Below are positions 43,019-51,481 of a stretch of 64,000 nucleotides of DNA, piece after piece; position 1 is the stretch's first letter, and every line of letters starts with the position of its first letter. The notes below the pieces were generated by a model, which did no database searches, had not been told where the DNA came from, and saw only the letters and a program-made list of their open reading frames with translations. The DNA lies in the NCBI GenBank assembly GCA_038325765.1, contig JBBQJI010000035.1:16545-80544 (forward strand), in the 5' to 3' direction. This DNA comes from Xiheibacterium sp038325765 (GTDB lineage: Bacteria; Myxococcota_A; Polyangia; Nannocystales; Nannocystaceae). The translations under genes and the position numbers were made by a program.

Positions 43019-44158
43019 ATGACGGCGCGCAGCGTGGTGGTGATCGGCGGCGGAACGATGGGCCTCGCAGCAGCGTGGGCCCTGGCCCGTGCGGGGGCGC
43101 GGGTGACGGTGCTCGAGCGCTTCTCGCACGTGCACGATCGCGGCAGTCACGGCGGCCTGACGCGCATCATTCGCCAGGCGTATCACGAGGGTGAGCACTA
43201 CGTGCCGCTGGTGCAGCGCGCCGACCGGATGTGGGTCGAGCTCGGCGCTCGCACGGGCCGGCCGGTGCTCGAGCGCAGCGGTCTGCTCGAGTTCGGACCC
43301 GACGACGATGCCGAGTTCGGCGACGCGATCCGTGCGTGCGAACACCACGGCGTCGAACACACGCGGTACGACGCGACGGAGCTCGCGGCGCGCTGGCCGT
43401 TCGTGGTGCCGCGGGGTTGGTCCGCCAACTACACGCCGTCGGGCGGCTACCTCCGCGTGCAGCCATGCCTCGATGCGCTGCGCGACGAGGCGATCGTGGC
43501 GGGCGCGATCGTCGAGTACGGCGTCACCGTGCGCGAGATCGACGTGCACACGCCCGCCGCAGTCCTCGGCGACGGCCGTCGCATCGGCGCCGACGCCATC
43601 GTCGTCACCGCGGGCGCGTGGCTGCCGGATCTGCTGCCCACCGTGTTGCCCGGCAGACTCCATCGGCGCCGCCGGGTGCTCACGTGGTGGACGCCGGCGC
43701 ACGCTCACACACACGCGCTGCGCAGCCTGCCGGTGTGGGCGGCCTTCGATCCCACGGGGTTCCTCTACGGCTTCCCCTACGGCACCGACGGCATCGTCGG
43801 GCTGAAGATCGCCTGCCATGTCACGCGCGGCGACGACGACGCGCCCGTCGATCCCGACACCGTCGATCGCACGCTGCACGCGCGCGACGTCGCCGGGCTG
43901 CGCAGCTTCGTCGACGCCCGCTTCCCCATGGCCCGCGGACCCATCGCCGACCACCGCGTGTGCCTGTACACGACCACTCCCACGTCGGACTTCGTCATCG
44001 ATCGCCATCCCGAGTCGGCGCGGGTCGTGATCGCCGGCGGCTTCTCGGGCCACGGGTTCAAGTTCGCGCCGGCGGTAGGCGAGCTCGTCGCGGGACTGTG
44101 CCTCGACGACGGCGCGGAGCCACCGGGGCAGTTCGCCCTCACGCGGCATCGCGGATGA
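43019..44158 (+). CDS. MSOX-like FAD-dependent amine oxidase (sarcosine / N-methyltryptophan oxidase family)
   Basis: 379 residues. The FAD site is VVIGGGTMGLAAAWALARAGA and is followed by ERFSHVHDRGSHGGLTRIIRQAY, as in monomeric sarcosine oxidase. Cys315 in VCLYTTTPTSDFVID matches the Cys that binds FAD covalently in MSOX, and VVIAGGFSGHGFKFAPAVGELVA closes the flavin site. It would oxidise a secondary amino acid or N-methyl amino acid with O2, giving H2O2. The start ATG is 83 bases from the start of the RCC1 gene on the other strand. The true substrate is not clear. Confidence 0.88.
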   Translation: MTARSVVVIGGGTMGLAAAWALARAGARVTVLERFSHVHDRGSHGGLTRIIRQAYHEGEHYVPLVQRADRMWVELGARTGRPVLERSGLLEFGPDDDAEFGDAIRACEHHGVEHTRYDATELAARWPFVVPRGWSANYTPSGGYLRVQPCLDALRDEAIVAGAIVEYGVTVREIDVHTPAAVLGDGRRIGADAIVVTAGAWLPDLLPTVLPGRLHRRRRVLTWWTPAHAHTHALRSLPVWAAFDPTGFLYGFPYGTDGIVGLKIACHVTRGDDDAPVDPDTVDRTLHARDVAGLRSFVDARFPMARGPIADHRVCLYTTTPTSDFVIDRHPESARVVIAGGFSGHGFKFAPAVGELVAGLCLDDGAEPPGQFALTRHRG

Positions 44159-44218
44159 CGCGGCACCGCGGATGAAGCCTTCGCGGCGGCGCCGAGCGCC
44201 ATGATATCCTCGGGTGCC

Positions 44219-45280
44219 ATGATCCGCACCGCGGCAGCGCTCGCGCTCGGGATCGTCACGCACGCGTCTGCGTGCGGCGAGGCGGCATACACGTGCGAGA
44301 TGTCGTCGCAGTGCGTCGATGGGCCCATCGTCGGCGAGTGCCAGCCCGATGGCTTCTGCAGCTTCCCCGATGACCGCTGCGCCTCGGGGCAGCGCTACGG
44401 CCGGAGCAGCGGCACGGCCGCGGGCCAGTGCGTCATGCCGACCGACGCGGGCACGGCCGGAGCCAGCTCGGAGAGTGGCACCTCGCTCGGGTCCGGCACG
44501 CATGGCAGCAGCGGCCCGAGGAGGGACGCGAGTTCCGCACCCGACGACGACGGCAGCTCGGCCGGCGCCACCGCGACCACCACCCACTCGGCCGAGGACT
44601 CGACCACCGCCCAGCCGTTGCTGCCCGATCCGCTGCTGTGGTTCAGCTTCGACGAGCGCTTCGCGCTCGGCATCCCCAACCAGGGCATCCTGGGCGGCGC
44701 GGCAGACTGCACACCGCAGACGTGCCCTGCGCTCGTCCCAGGCGTCGTCGGCAACGCGGCGGCATTCGACGGCACCATCACCTGCGCGATCTATCCCTAC
44801 GTCGAGGATCTCGCGCTGCCGGGCGGGCTCACGATCGCGGCGTGGATCCGCCGCGACTCGATCACCGGTACCAACTTCGACGGCCTGTTCACCAAGCCCG
44901 TAGGCGCCCTGCCCTTCAACAGCTGGCGCCTCGCATCGTATGGCGGCGGCCGAGATCCCGTGCTCGTCGAATTCCACGTGGGGGTCGAGGACGGTAGCGG
45001 CGGGAGTTTCCTCGTACCGCTGCTCGATGACACCTGGACCCACTTCGTGGGCACCTGGGACGGGAGCACCATGCGGCTGTGGCAAGACGGCGTGCTGCTC
45101 GACACCATCGAGAACAGCCTCTACGAGGTCGACGAGCAGCCGGTGTTCCTCGGCTGCGACGACGACCACCTGCCGAGCTTCCCGGTGCATTTCTACACCG
45201 GTCTGCTCGACGAGGTCCGGCTGTACGACCATGCGCTCGACGAGTCCGAGATCGCGCAGCTGTTCGCGCTGCGGGGCTGA
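44219..45280 (+). CDS. LamG/concanavalin-like lectin domain lipoprotein
   Basis: 353 residues from ATG 44219, 8 bases after TATCCT (44205-44210). The signal ends THASAC. Next is a Cys-rich module (EMSSQCVDGPIVGECQPDG then CSFPDDRCASGQRYG) common in myxobacterial lipoproteins, then a Ser/Gly/Thr linker. Residues 150-350 are a LamG-like jelly roll: LLWFSFDERFALG, LALPGGLTIAAWIRRDS, THFVGTWDGSTMRLWQDG, FYTGLLDEVRLYDHALDE. It probably binds sugars at the cell surface. Confidence 0.85.
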   Translation: MIRTAAALALGIVTHASACGEAAYTCEMSSQCVDGPIVGECQPDGFCSFPDDRCASGQRYGRSSGTAAGQCVMPTDAGTAGASSESGTSLGSGTHGSSGPRRDASSAPDDDGSSAGATATTTHSAEDSTTAQPLLPDPLLWFSFDERFALGIPNQGILGGAADCTPQTCPALVPGVVGNAAAFDGTITCAIYPYVEDLALPGGLTIAAWIRRDSITGTNFDGLFTKPVGALPFNSWRLASYGGGRDPVLVEFHVGVEDGSGGSFLVPLLDDTWTHFVGTWDGSTMRLWQDGVLLDTIENSLYEVDEQPVFLGCDDDHLPSFPVHFYTGLLDEVRLYDHALDESEIAQLFALRG

Positions 45281-45472
45281 CGTCGACATGTGCCGTGCCG
45301 GTCGCGGTGTCGCCCTCGCAGGTGCGGCGCGGCCGCGGTGCGAGCGTGTCCGGCCCCCTTCGTTCCGCGAGACGCACTCAAGGTCTCGCATCGAACGTCG
45401 ATGACCCGAACTGACGCCGAAACGTGACGCCCATCCGGGACCGGCGGACCAACCCAGAACGAAGGACTGACG

Positions 45473-46219
45473 ATGCAACCCGCACTACAAGACGCGATCA
45501 ATCGGCGAACCAGCGAGCGGTTCGACGTCGTATTGCCGGTGATGGCCGGCGTCGGTCCCGACGCCCGAAACGGCTCGAGCTCCAACCTGTCCGAGGGCGG
45601 CGCATGCATCGAGCTCGACGGCGCTCCGCCGCAGATCGGCGATTCGCTGCAGGTGCGCTTCGCGATGCCGGGCACCGACGAGATCGTCGAGGTCGAGGCC
45701 GAGGTGCGGTGGACCAAGCCAGGCGAGCGCAGCATGTTCGGCGTGATGTTCCGCCGCGGACACCAGCGCCTGGTCGCGCTGCTCCTCGCCGGCATCGTCG
45801 GCGGCGCCTCCGGGATCGCGAGCGCGGCCGCGACGACCACGGTGCCGACCTTCGATCCCAACGAGGACTCGGTCATGGACATGAATGGCGGCGGCGAGCG
45901 CCCCGACAAGCACACCGTGCTCGAGGCGTTCTCGCGGCAGTACGACGCGATCGATGCCTGCGTGATCGATTCGAAGGGCAGTGCCGACCGCACGCTCGAG
46001 GGCGAGGCCCACGTCGCGGTGCTGCTCAACCCCAAGGGCGCCACGCCGCTGGGCGTGAACACGGAGCTGCCCAAGACCAGCAAGAAGGACCGCGAGCTCC
46101 ACGAGTGCCTTCGCGCGGCGGTCGCCACCGCGGACTATCCGAGCTACGACGGCCCGCCGATCGTCGTCGAGTTCGACTTCGAACTCGACCCCGGCTACGA
46201 GGAGGTGCCCGCGGAGTGA
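45473..46219 (+). CDS. PilZ domain fused to a membrane segment and AgmX-like domain
   Basis: 248 residues, AAGGA before the ATG. Residues 10-100 are a PilZ domain: RRTSERFDVVLPV carries an R-x3-R c-di-GMP motif and NLSEGGACIEL the D/N-x-S-x-x-G motif. A hydrophobic segment (LVALLLAGIVGGASGIAS, about 100-118) and an outside part follow, with DAIDACVIDSKGSADRTLEGEAHVAVLLNPKG, like the C-terminal domain of myxobacterial AgmX/TonB-like proteins with a conserved Cys pair. It could pass a c-di-GMP signal across the inner membrane. Such an order of domains is uncommon. Confidence 0.8.
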   Translation: MQPALQDAINRRTSERFDVVLPVMAGVGPDARNGSSSNLSEGGACIELDGAPPQIGDSLQVRFAMPGTDEIVEVEAEVRWTKPGERSMFGVMFRRGHQRLVALLLAGIVGGASGIASAAATTTVPTFDPNEDSVMDMNGGGERPDKHTVLEAFSRQYDAIDACVIDSKGSADRTLEGEAHVAVLLNPKGATPLGVNTELPKTSKKDRELHECLRAAVATADYPSYDGPPIVVEFDFELDPGYEEVPAE

Positions 46220-46363
46220 GCTTCGTTTGATGCAACTGCCGCGGTGGGTCGCGTGCCCCGATGCCCGACCCACCGCAACCCCCTCGCTCGCACGATGCGG
46301 CGCGTCGATGGAATCGCGACCGCTGCCGGTGCGCCCGTGCCCGTGCCCGTGCAATAATGCGCC

Positions 46364-47626
46364 GTGCGCCGAAGCCTCGCGACCCTCGCGCTCGTCATCG
46401 TCATCGTCATCGTCATCGCCTGTCGCCCCGAGCCGGTCCAGACCCCCGTCGCGAAGCCGAAGCCTGCGACGACCCAGGAGCTGCTGATCTCCACCGCCGC
46501 GGAGATCGGCCGGTTCGGCTTCCCCGTCGATCTGACGAGGTTCCTCATGGAGACGCGCGAGCCGGACGGCATGCGCGAGGTCGCGGAGGGCTACGTGTCG
46601 ATCATCCGCCGTCGCGCGTCGCACGATGCGTTCGCGCAGATCCGCCGCGCCCTCGAGATCCCGCCGCTCACCAACGGCGAGGGCCTCCGCGAGGGCGTCG
46701 TGCAGATGATCGCTGCCTCGATGCTGGTCGGGTTCCTCCACGACCGCGACACGATCGTGTTCCGCACCGACGCGACGACGCTCGGCGGTCCCCTCGAGCA
46801 CGCGCTGGCCCGGGCGCTGGTGTTCGCGTACATCGACCACAACATGGGCGGCCTCGCCGCGAGTGTGCTCGATGCCAGCGCGACCACCGAGGTCGCGCTG
46901 ATCCGGCAGTGCCTCGCCGAGGGCTTCGCCACCTACGTCGCCGACACGCTGCACGCCGCCAAGCGCAACCGCGCCGAGGCGGTCCCGACCGACGTCGCGG
47001 CCGCGCTGCTGGGCACGCACGCCAACGTGCCGTGCGCCCCTGGCGTGGCGTATGTCGCGACGCTGCATGCAGCGGGCGGTTGGCAGGCTGTGCTCGCCGC
47101 GTTCGGACAGCCGCCGACATCGACCGAGCAGCTGCTGCACCCGCGCAAGCTCGGCACCGACTTCCCCGTGAACGTCGAGCTGCCGCCGTGGCCCGACGAC
47201 TCCGCCAACGCCGAGCAGATCCAAGACGACGTCGTCGGCGAGCTCGCGATCGAGCGGATCCTCCGCGAGCGCGGCTACGACGACGCCGTCGCGTCCAAGG
47301 CTGCCGCCGGCTGGGACGGCGATCGACTGGGCATGTGGCGGTTGCCCGACGGCGAGTCCGTGCTGGTGTGGCGCAGCGTGTGGGATCGCGAAGAGGACGC
47401 CGAGCAGTTCGCCGGCACCATCGCTCCGTTTTCGCAGAGCGAGCCCCGCGGCTTCCGCATCGTTCGCCGCGGCCGCATGGTCGACGCGGTCTCGGCCCTC
47501 TCGGAGCCCATCGCGACCCAGTGGTATGCGACGCTGCAGGATTCGCTCGACCAGCTGGCGATCGAGCCCGCCGATGCGGTGAGCACCCGCGAGATCGAGG
47601 CCGAGCCACCACCGCGGGCGCGTTAG
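46364..47626 (+). CDS. Lipoprotein resembling a metallopeptidase fold with lost HExxH
   Basis: 420 residues from a GTG at 46364; AATAAT (46353-46358) lies 5 bases upstream. The signal LVIVIVIVIAC is encoded by tandem GTCATC units. The body has the layout of a gluzincin-like family in which HELAHALQDQ precedes an EGDA segment and a late AAAGWGGDR. Here those read EHALARALVFAYIDHN, AEGFATYVAD and AAAGWDGDR, so the zinc-binding His pair is missing. The C-terminus (SVLVWRSVWDREEDAEQF) is also in that family. It may be an inactive homologue that binds rather than cuts. Inference from pattern only. Confidence 0.55.
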   Translation: MRRSLATLALVIVIVIVIACRPEPVQTPVAKPKPATTQELLISTAAEIGRFGFPVDLTRFLMETREPDGMREVAEGYVSIIRRRASHDAFAQIRRALEIPPLTNGEGLREGVVQMIAASMLVGFLHDRDTIVFRTDATTLGGPLEHALARALVFAYIDHNMGGLAASVLDASATTEVALIRQCLAEGFATYVADTLHAAKRNRAEAVPTDVAAALLGTHANVPCAPGVAYVATLHAAGGWQAVLAAFGQPPTSTEQLLHPRKLGTDFPVNVELPPWPDDSANAEQIQDDVVGELAIERILRERGYDDAVASKAAAGWDGDRLGMWRLPDGESVLVWRSVWDREEDAEQFAGTIAPFSQSEPRGFRIVRRGRMVDAVSALSEPIATQWYATLQDSLDQLAIEPADAVSTREIEAEPPPRAR

Positions 47627-47653
47627 GATCGCCCGCGTCCAATGCCACGCCGA

Positions 47654-47696
47654 GGCGCGGCCTGAGGAAGGCGCGGCCTGAGGAGGCGCGGCCTGA
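47654..47696. repeat. Tandem 15-16 bp repeat GGCGCGGCCTGAGGA
   Basis: Two full copies (47654-47668, 47670-47684) and a third of 12 bases. They fill the gap between two converging genes, ending one base from the anmK stop. Confidence 0.8.
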
Positions 47697-47697
47697 C

Positions 47698-48807
47698 TTA
47701 AGAAGGATGGTGCACGTGACCGAGCACCGCGCCCTGCCGCGCGCCGGTGACCTGGGGCAGCGAGCTGGGCAACCGTGAGAGCGTGCGCGCGGCGATGAGG
47801 GCCATCGCCGCCGGCTCGTGGTGCTCGGGCGCGAAGACGCCCTGCGCGTGGACGATGACCGGGACCCCACCCGCGGCCTCGGCGACCAACTCGCGCAATC
47901 CCGGGTGCCGGGCACCGCCACCGGTGAGCACGATCTCCTGGATGCCGATTACATCGTCGCCGGCGGTGCGGGCGATCGCCGTCGCGGTCGCGCATAGGCT
48001 CGAGCGCAGCAAGCTCGCGCCGCCGACCCCGGCGAACCGCATGAGCAACGCAGTGACGAAGCCGGCGCCGAAGTCCTCGCGGCCGGTCGAGCGCGGCATC
48101 GGCCGCGCGAAGAACGGATGGTCGAGGATGAAGGCCACCACCGCGGGATGGATCTCGCCGTCCTCGGACAGCTCGCCGTCGCGATCGCAGTCCAGTGCGC
48201 CGCGCGAGACGTGGCGCGCGAGCGCGTCGGTGATCATCATGCCGGGGCCGATGTCCGACGCCCGCACGTCGTCGAGTCGGCGCGTGACCCGGGTATAGTT
48301 CGCGATGCCACCGACGTTGACGACCATCCGTGGCGGATGGCCCTGGGGCGTGAAGAACCAGTGCGAGAACGGGGCGATCGGTGCTCCCTCGCCGCCATAG
48401 GCGATGTCGGCGGCCCGCATGTCGCCGACCACCGGCATCCCGAGCTGCACCGCGAGCGCGCCGCTGCTGCCAAGCTGCAACGTGTTGGCGACCGTCGGCT
48501 GCTGCGATGGCGGCGCGTGCCAGACGGTCTGGCCATGCATGCCGCAGACCGCCGCCGACTCCCACTGCGGCAAGGCTCGCACCGCCTCGGCGTACAGCCG
48601 CGGCAGCTCGAAGTGGAGCTCGGCGATCCGCCGCAGACCGAGCTCGCCCGGATCCCGCAGCTCGGCGCGCAACGTCGCGGGCAGCGGCACGTGGGCATGA
48701 CCGAGCACGACCGGCTCGTGGCGCGTCTCGACCGATTGCAGCTCGATGAGCAGCGCGTCGACGCCATCGCACGACGTCCCACTCATCAGGCCGATCGCAC
48801 GCATCAT
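47698..48807 (-). CDS. anmK: Anhydro-N-acetylmuramic acid kinase
   Basis: 369 residues. Family marks: IGLMSGTSCDGVDALLIEL at the start, GMHGQTVWHAP, GDMRAADIAYGGEGAPIAPF, VVNVGGIANYT, DIGPGMMITDAL and LTGGGARHPGLREL. It cleaves the anhydro ring of anhydro-MurNAc and phosphorylates it to MurNAc-6-P in cell-wall recycling in the cytoplasm. The start (ATGATG) overlaps the stop of the HAD phosphatase gene by four bases, so they are coupled. No murQ etherase is in the window. Confidence 0.95.
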   Translation of the reverse strand: MMRAIGLMSGTSCDGVDALLIELQSVETRHEPVVLGHAHVPLPATLRAELRDPGELGLRRIAELHFELPRLYAEAVRALPQWESAAVCGMHGQTVWHAPPSQQPTVANTLQLGSSGALAVQLGMPVVGDMRAADIAYGGEGAPIAPFSHWFFTPQGHPPRMVVNVGGIANYTRVTRRLDDVRASDIGPGMMITDALARHVSRGALDCDRDGELSEDGEIHPAVVAFILDHPFFARPMPRSTGREDFGAGFVTALLMRFAGVGGASLLRSSLCATATAIARTAGDDVIGIQEIVLTGGGARHPGLRELVAEAAGGVPVIVHAQGVFAPEHHEPAAMALIAARTLSRLPSSLPQVTGARQGAVLGHVHHPS

Positions 48808-49301
48808 CGGATCCCACCCCCGACGCTCTCGCCCCCGAAGAGCCGCTCCTCGAGTTCTTCCATCACCCGCGCGCCGCCGGGCGCGTCGAGCACCAGGTGC
48901 GCCGTGGTCAGGGCGCGGGGATGGGCATCGGCCACCGCGCAGCCCAGGCCCACATGACCGAAGACGTCGGCGTCGTCGATGCCGTCGCCGACGACGCAGA
49001 TCTGCGTCGGCACCATGCCGTACTCGCGACAGATCTCGGCGATGGCGCCGACCTTGTCGCGCACGCCGAGCCACCGCGCGTCGAGCCCGAGCATCGCCAT
49101 GCGTTGCTGGGCCGAGGTGGTTTGGTTGCGCGACAGCGGCAGCACCGGCAGGCGGGTCTTCATGCGCAGGATCGCCTCGCCGTCGCGGATGCTGTAGCGC
49201 TGGACCCATCCGGTCGTCTCCCCCGTCCACCACGTGGTGGCGTCGGTGAGCGTGCCGTCGATGTCGAAGGCCACGAGCGCCACGCGGGAGACGTCGACCA
49301 T
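48804..49301 (-). CDS. HAD phosphatase, KdsC-like
   Basis: 165 residues. Motif I is FDIDGTLTDATTW with both Asp, motif II the Ser in LPLSRNQTT, and motif III/IV is DKVGAIAEI then VVGDGIDDADVF. The capless, short form is that of KDO-8-phosphate phosphatase (KdsC) and relatives. Because it is coupled to anmK, it might act on a sugar phosphate in wall recycling (for example MurNAc-6-P) rather than KDO-8-P; this is inference. The gene has its own start near 49301 with no clear ribosome-binding site. Confidence 0.82.
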   Translation of the reverse strand: MVDVSRVALVAFDIDGTLTDATTWWTGETTGWVQRYSIRDGEAILRMKTRLPVLPLSRNQTTSAQQRMAMLGLDARWLGVRDKVGAIAEICREYGMVPTQICVVGDGIDDADVFGHVGLGCAVADAHPRALTTAHLVLDAPGGARVMEELEERLFGGESVGGGIR

Positions 49302-49401
49302 GGTGCACGACCCTAGCCGAGCTGGCCCGGTGCGGTCGAGTTCGGGGCTGATCCGCGTGGGGCGATCTGGCGGGCGGCGATTCGGCCGGGCCCGCCGCCC
49401 G

Positions 49402-50919
49402 TCACAGGCCGACCACCACGTTGTGGCGGTAGTACGCCGCCGCCTCGACGTCGCGGACGCGCTCGGCCTCGCCGAGCAGGAACAGGCACATCCCATGGGC
49501 GAGGCCGCGCTCGCGGCGCTCGTTCCACAACCACGCGGCGCAGTGGCGGACCTCGAGTTCGACCTCGGCGTAGACGATCGCGCGCTGGCCCGCGTCGAGG
49601 GGCACCACGGCGCCGAGGTAGGCCTCGCGCAGTCGCACCCACGCGCTCCACGTCGCGGCAGGGCCGAGCTCCGGGTCGCGCGCGCGACCCAGCGCGGCGG
49701 CGTCGCGCACGATCCGGACGATCACGTCCTCGAAGTGGACGTCGCGGGCGCGGCGGAGCACGCCGGTATCGCGGCGCAGGCCCTCGGCCTGCTTACCGCA
49801 CTGCGCGACGAGCAACGCGACATCGTGGGCGACGGCGCGATGCAGTCGCGCGACCAGCAGCTCGCCGCTGGCCACGGTCGCGAAGGTCTCGGCCCGATCG
49901 CGCACCTTGGCGCGCATGCCGAAGTCGCCGAACGCGATGTCCCACGCCGATGCGAGCCGCTCGACGACAGCCGGGACCAGCGGCACCGTGGTGGGTTGGG
50001 CCGCGATCTCGGCGTGCAGCGCGAGCGCGTCGAGGATCGGCTCATTCGCACCGTTGGCGGCCAGACGCGCGAGATCGCCGTCGTCGATCGCCCGTCTCGG
50101 CGTCCGCGGGCGGCGCAGCGACGACCACAGCAGTCCCAGGGTGCGCACGCGCCTGGGCGCACGCAGCCAGCACCAGAGCACGGCCGTGCGCCCGACACCC
50201 TCGCCGACCATCCGCCCCGCGGCCACGCCGACGAAGCGGGTGGTGGCGGTGGGCTCGGGATCGTCCGCAACACGCTCGAGCAGCTCGTGCCAGGCGCCGC
50301 GGGCTGCCGCATCGGCGACCCACCAATCGAGGGCGATCGTGCGGGCCAACGGCGGGCACAGATCGGGATCGAGATCGTCGAGGCTGGCGAGCACCCGCCG
50401 CGCCGTGTCGCGATCGCCGGCGTCGGCCGCGAGCAGGCCCAGCGCGACGAGACCCGCGCCGCCGATGCGATCGTCCTCGAGCCGCGCCCGCAGCCAGCGG
50501 CCGCGCTCGTCGCTCGGTCGACATCGAAGCGACGCCAGCACACCGGAGAGCACCGCGCCGCCGTTCGGATCGCGGAACCACGGATGGCCACCGAGTCGCG
50601 CGACGCGGTAAGCCGTGCGCGAGGCACCAAGTGGCACCAGCACCCCGCGCACGAGCAACCACGGGTGGACCAACGGCAGGCACACGCCGAGCATGATCAG
50701 CATCGGCCACCACGGCTGCCCCGACTTGCCGTACAGCCACAGCGACAGCAGGCCGCACGTGGCGGCCAGCATCACCGCCGCGGCGAACTGGTGCTCGGCG
50801 CGGCGGATCGCGCGGCCGCGGGGACCCTGCGGATCGCAGTCGAGGACCGACGCCAGCGGCGACACACCCACCCCTGCGCAACCCGCTACGCACAGCAGGA
50901 CGACGAGTGTCTCGGTCAT
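49402..50919 (-). CDS. Large hypothetical membrane protein paired with a J-domain protein
   Basis: 505 residues. Three hydrophobic segments lie in the first 130 residues (LVVLLCVAGCAGVG, FAAAVMLAATCGLLSLWLYG, WWPMLIMLGVCLPLVHPWLLV). The remaining 370 residues are helical, Ala/Leu/Arg-rich, with tandem helix patterns resembling TPR-like repeats but without a clear consensus. No family is recognised. Its ATG overlaps the stop of the upstream J-domain gene by four bases, so the two are coupled and may work together, the J-domain recruiting Hsp70 to this membrane protein. Confidence 0.7.
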   Translation of the reverse strand: MTETLVVLLCVAGCAGVGVSPLASVLDCDPQGPRGRAIRRAEHQFAAAVMLAATCGLLSLWLYGKSGQPWWPMLIMLGVCLPLVHPWLLVRGVLVPLGASRTAYRVARLGGHPWFRDPNGGAVLSGVLASLRCRPSDERGRWLRARLEDDRIGGAGLVALGLLAADAGDRDTARRVLASLDDLDPDLCPPLARTIALDWWVADAAARGAWHELLERVADDPEPTATTRFVGVAAGRMVGEGVGRTAVLWCWLRAPRRVRTLGLLWSSLRRPRTPRRAIDDGDLARLAANGANEPILDALALHAEIAAQPTTVPLVPAVVERLASAWDIAFGDFGMRAKVRDRAETFATVASGELLVARLHRAVAHDVALLVAQCGKQAEGLRRDTGVLRRARDVHFEDVIVRIVRDAAALGRARDPELGPAATWSAWVRLREAYLGAVVPLDAGQRAIVYAEVELEVRHCAAWLWNERRERGLAHGMCLFLLGEAERVRDVEAAAYYRHNVVVGL

Positions 50920-51245
50920 CGGCGCCTCCAGCCCAGCGCCCGCGCGCCGCCGTCCCACGGCGCGGGCCCCGGCGGCGGTGCGATCTCCTGATGGCGAACG
51001 GGGAGGCGGGACCACAGCTCGTGCACGATCCGCCGCTCGGCATCGCGCAGCGCATGTGCGGCGTCGTTCACGGTGCCGGCGTCGCGGCGGCGCTCGCCCA
51101 GTGGCGTGGGATAGCGGGCGACACCGGGCTCCCCTCGCTCGAGCGCATCGAGCAGCCGCATCGCGACCGCGTCCAGCTCATGGCGGCTGGCCGTCGATGG
51201 CGCCTCCAACACGCGAAACGGGTCGGCGGTGAAGCGCCGCGCCAC
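50916..51245 (-). CDS. Short J-domain-like protein
   Basis: 109 residues if started at the GTG at 51245. The region FTADPFRVLEAPSTASRHELDAVAMRLLDAL looks like helices I-II of a DnaJ-type domain, followed by VNDAAHALRDAERRIVHELW. The HPD motif is not seen, so it may be a J-like domain that does not activate Hsp70. Third-position GC drops sharply upstream of 51245, so the longer frame up to 51446 is probably not translated. It is coupled to the membrane protein gene by a 4-base overlap. The 236 bases to fabH are divergent regulatory DNA. Confidence 0.55.
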   Translation of the reverse strand: MARRFTADPFRVLEAPSTASRHELDAVAMRLLDALERGEPGVARYPTPLGERRRDAGTVNDAAHALRDAERRIVHELWSRLPVRHQEIAPPPGPAPWDGGARALGWRRR

Positions 51246-51280
51246 CTCGCCGTCGTGCGCAGCGGCCTGAAGTCGGTCGT

Positions 51281-51304
51281 CGTTCGATTCTGCGTTCGAT
51301 TCTG
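51281..51304. repeat. Tandem 12-bp repeat CGTTCGATTCTG
   Basis: Two exact copies, 51281-51292 and 51293-51304, in AT-richer DNA between the J-domain gene and fabH. A possible regulator site. Confidence 0.7.
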
Positions 51305-51411
51305 GGGGCTCGGGGTGACGCTGCACGGCGCAGGGGTGACGCCCGCCTCGGGGCCGAAGTTCCCACACCCCGTGAAAGTTTCTGCCGAGGCCGGCCGCAC
51401 GCGTTCGCGGG

Positions 51412-51441
51412 TTGACCGACTCGGGTGGGATACGGTACTCC
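51412..51441 (+). promoter_or_regulatory. fabH promoter
   Basis: TTGACC (51412-51417) and TACTCC (51436-51441) are 18 bases apart. Transcription would start near 51449 and give a 33-base leader with GGGAG 5 bases before the TTG start. Confidence 0.55.
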
Positions 51442-51481
51442 GACACGTCGAGGCCGTCGGCACGACCGACTGGGAGACACG

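Noticed and set aside
45485..48817. 1110-codon open frame on the minus strand
   Set aside because: It is antisense to the PilZ and lipoprotein genes and out of frame with anmK; no motif or membrane pattern; a product of high third-position GC.
51246..51446. Extending the J-domain gene to the GTG at 51446
   Set aside because: Third-position GC falls and a tandem repeat and the fabH promoter lie there, so it is more likely regulatory DNA.
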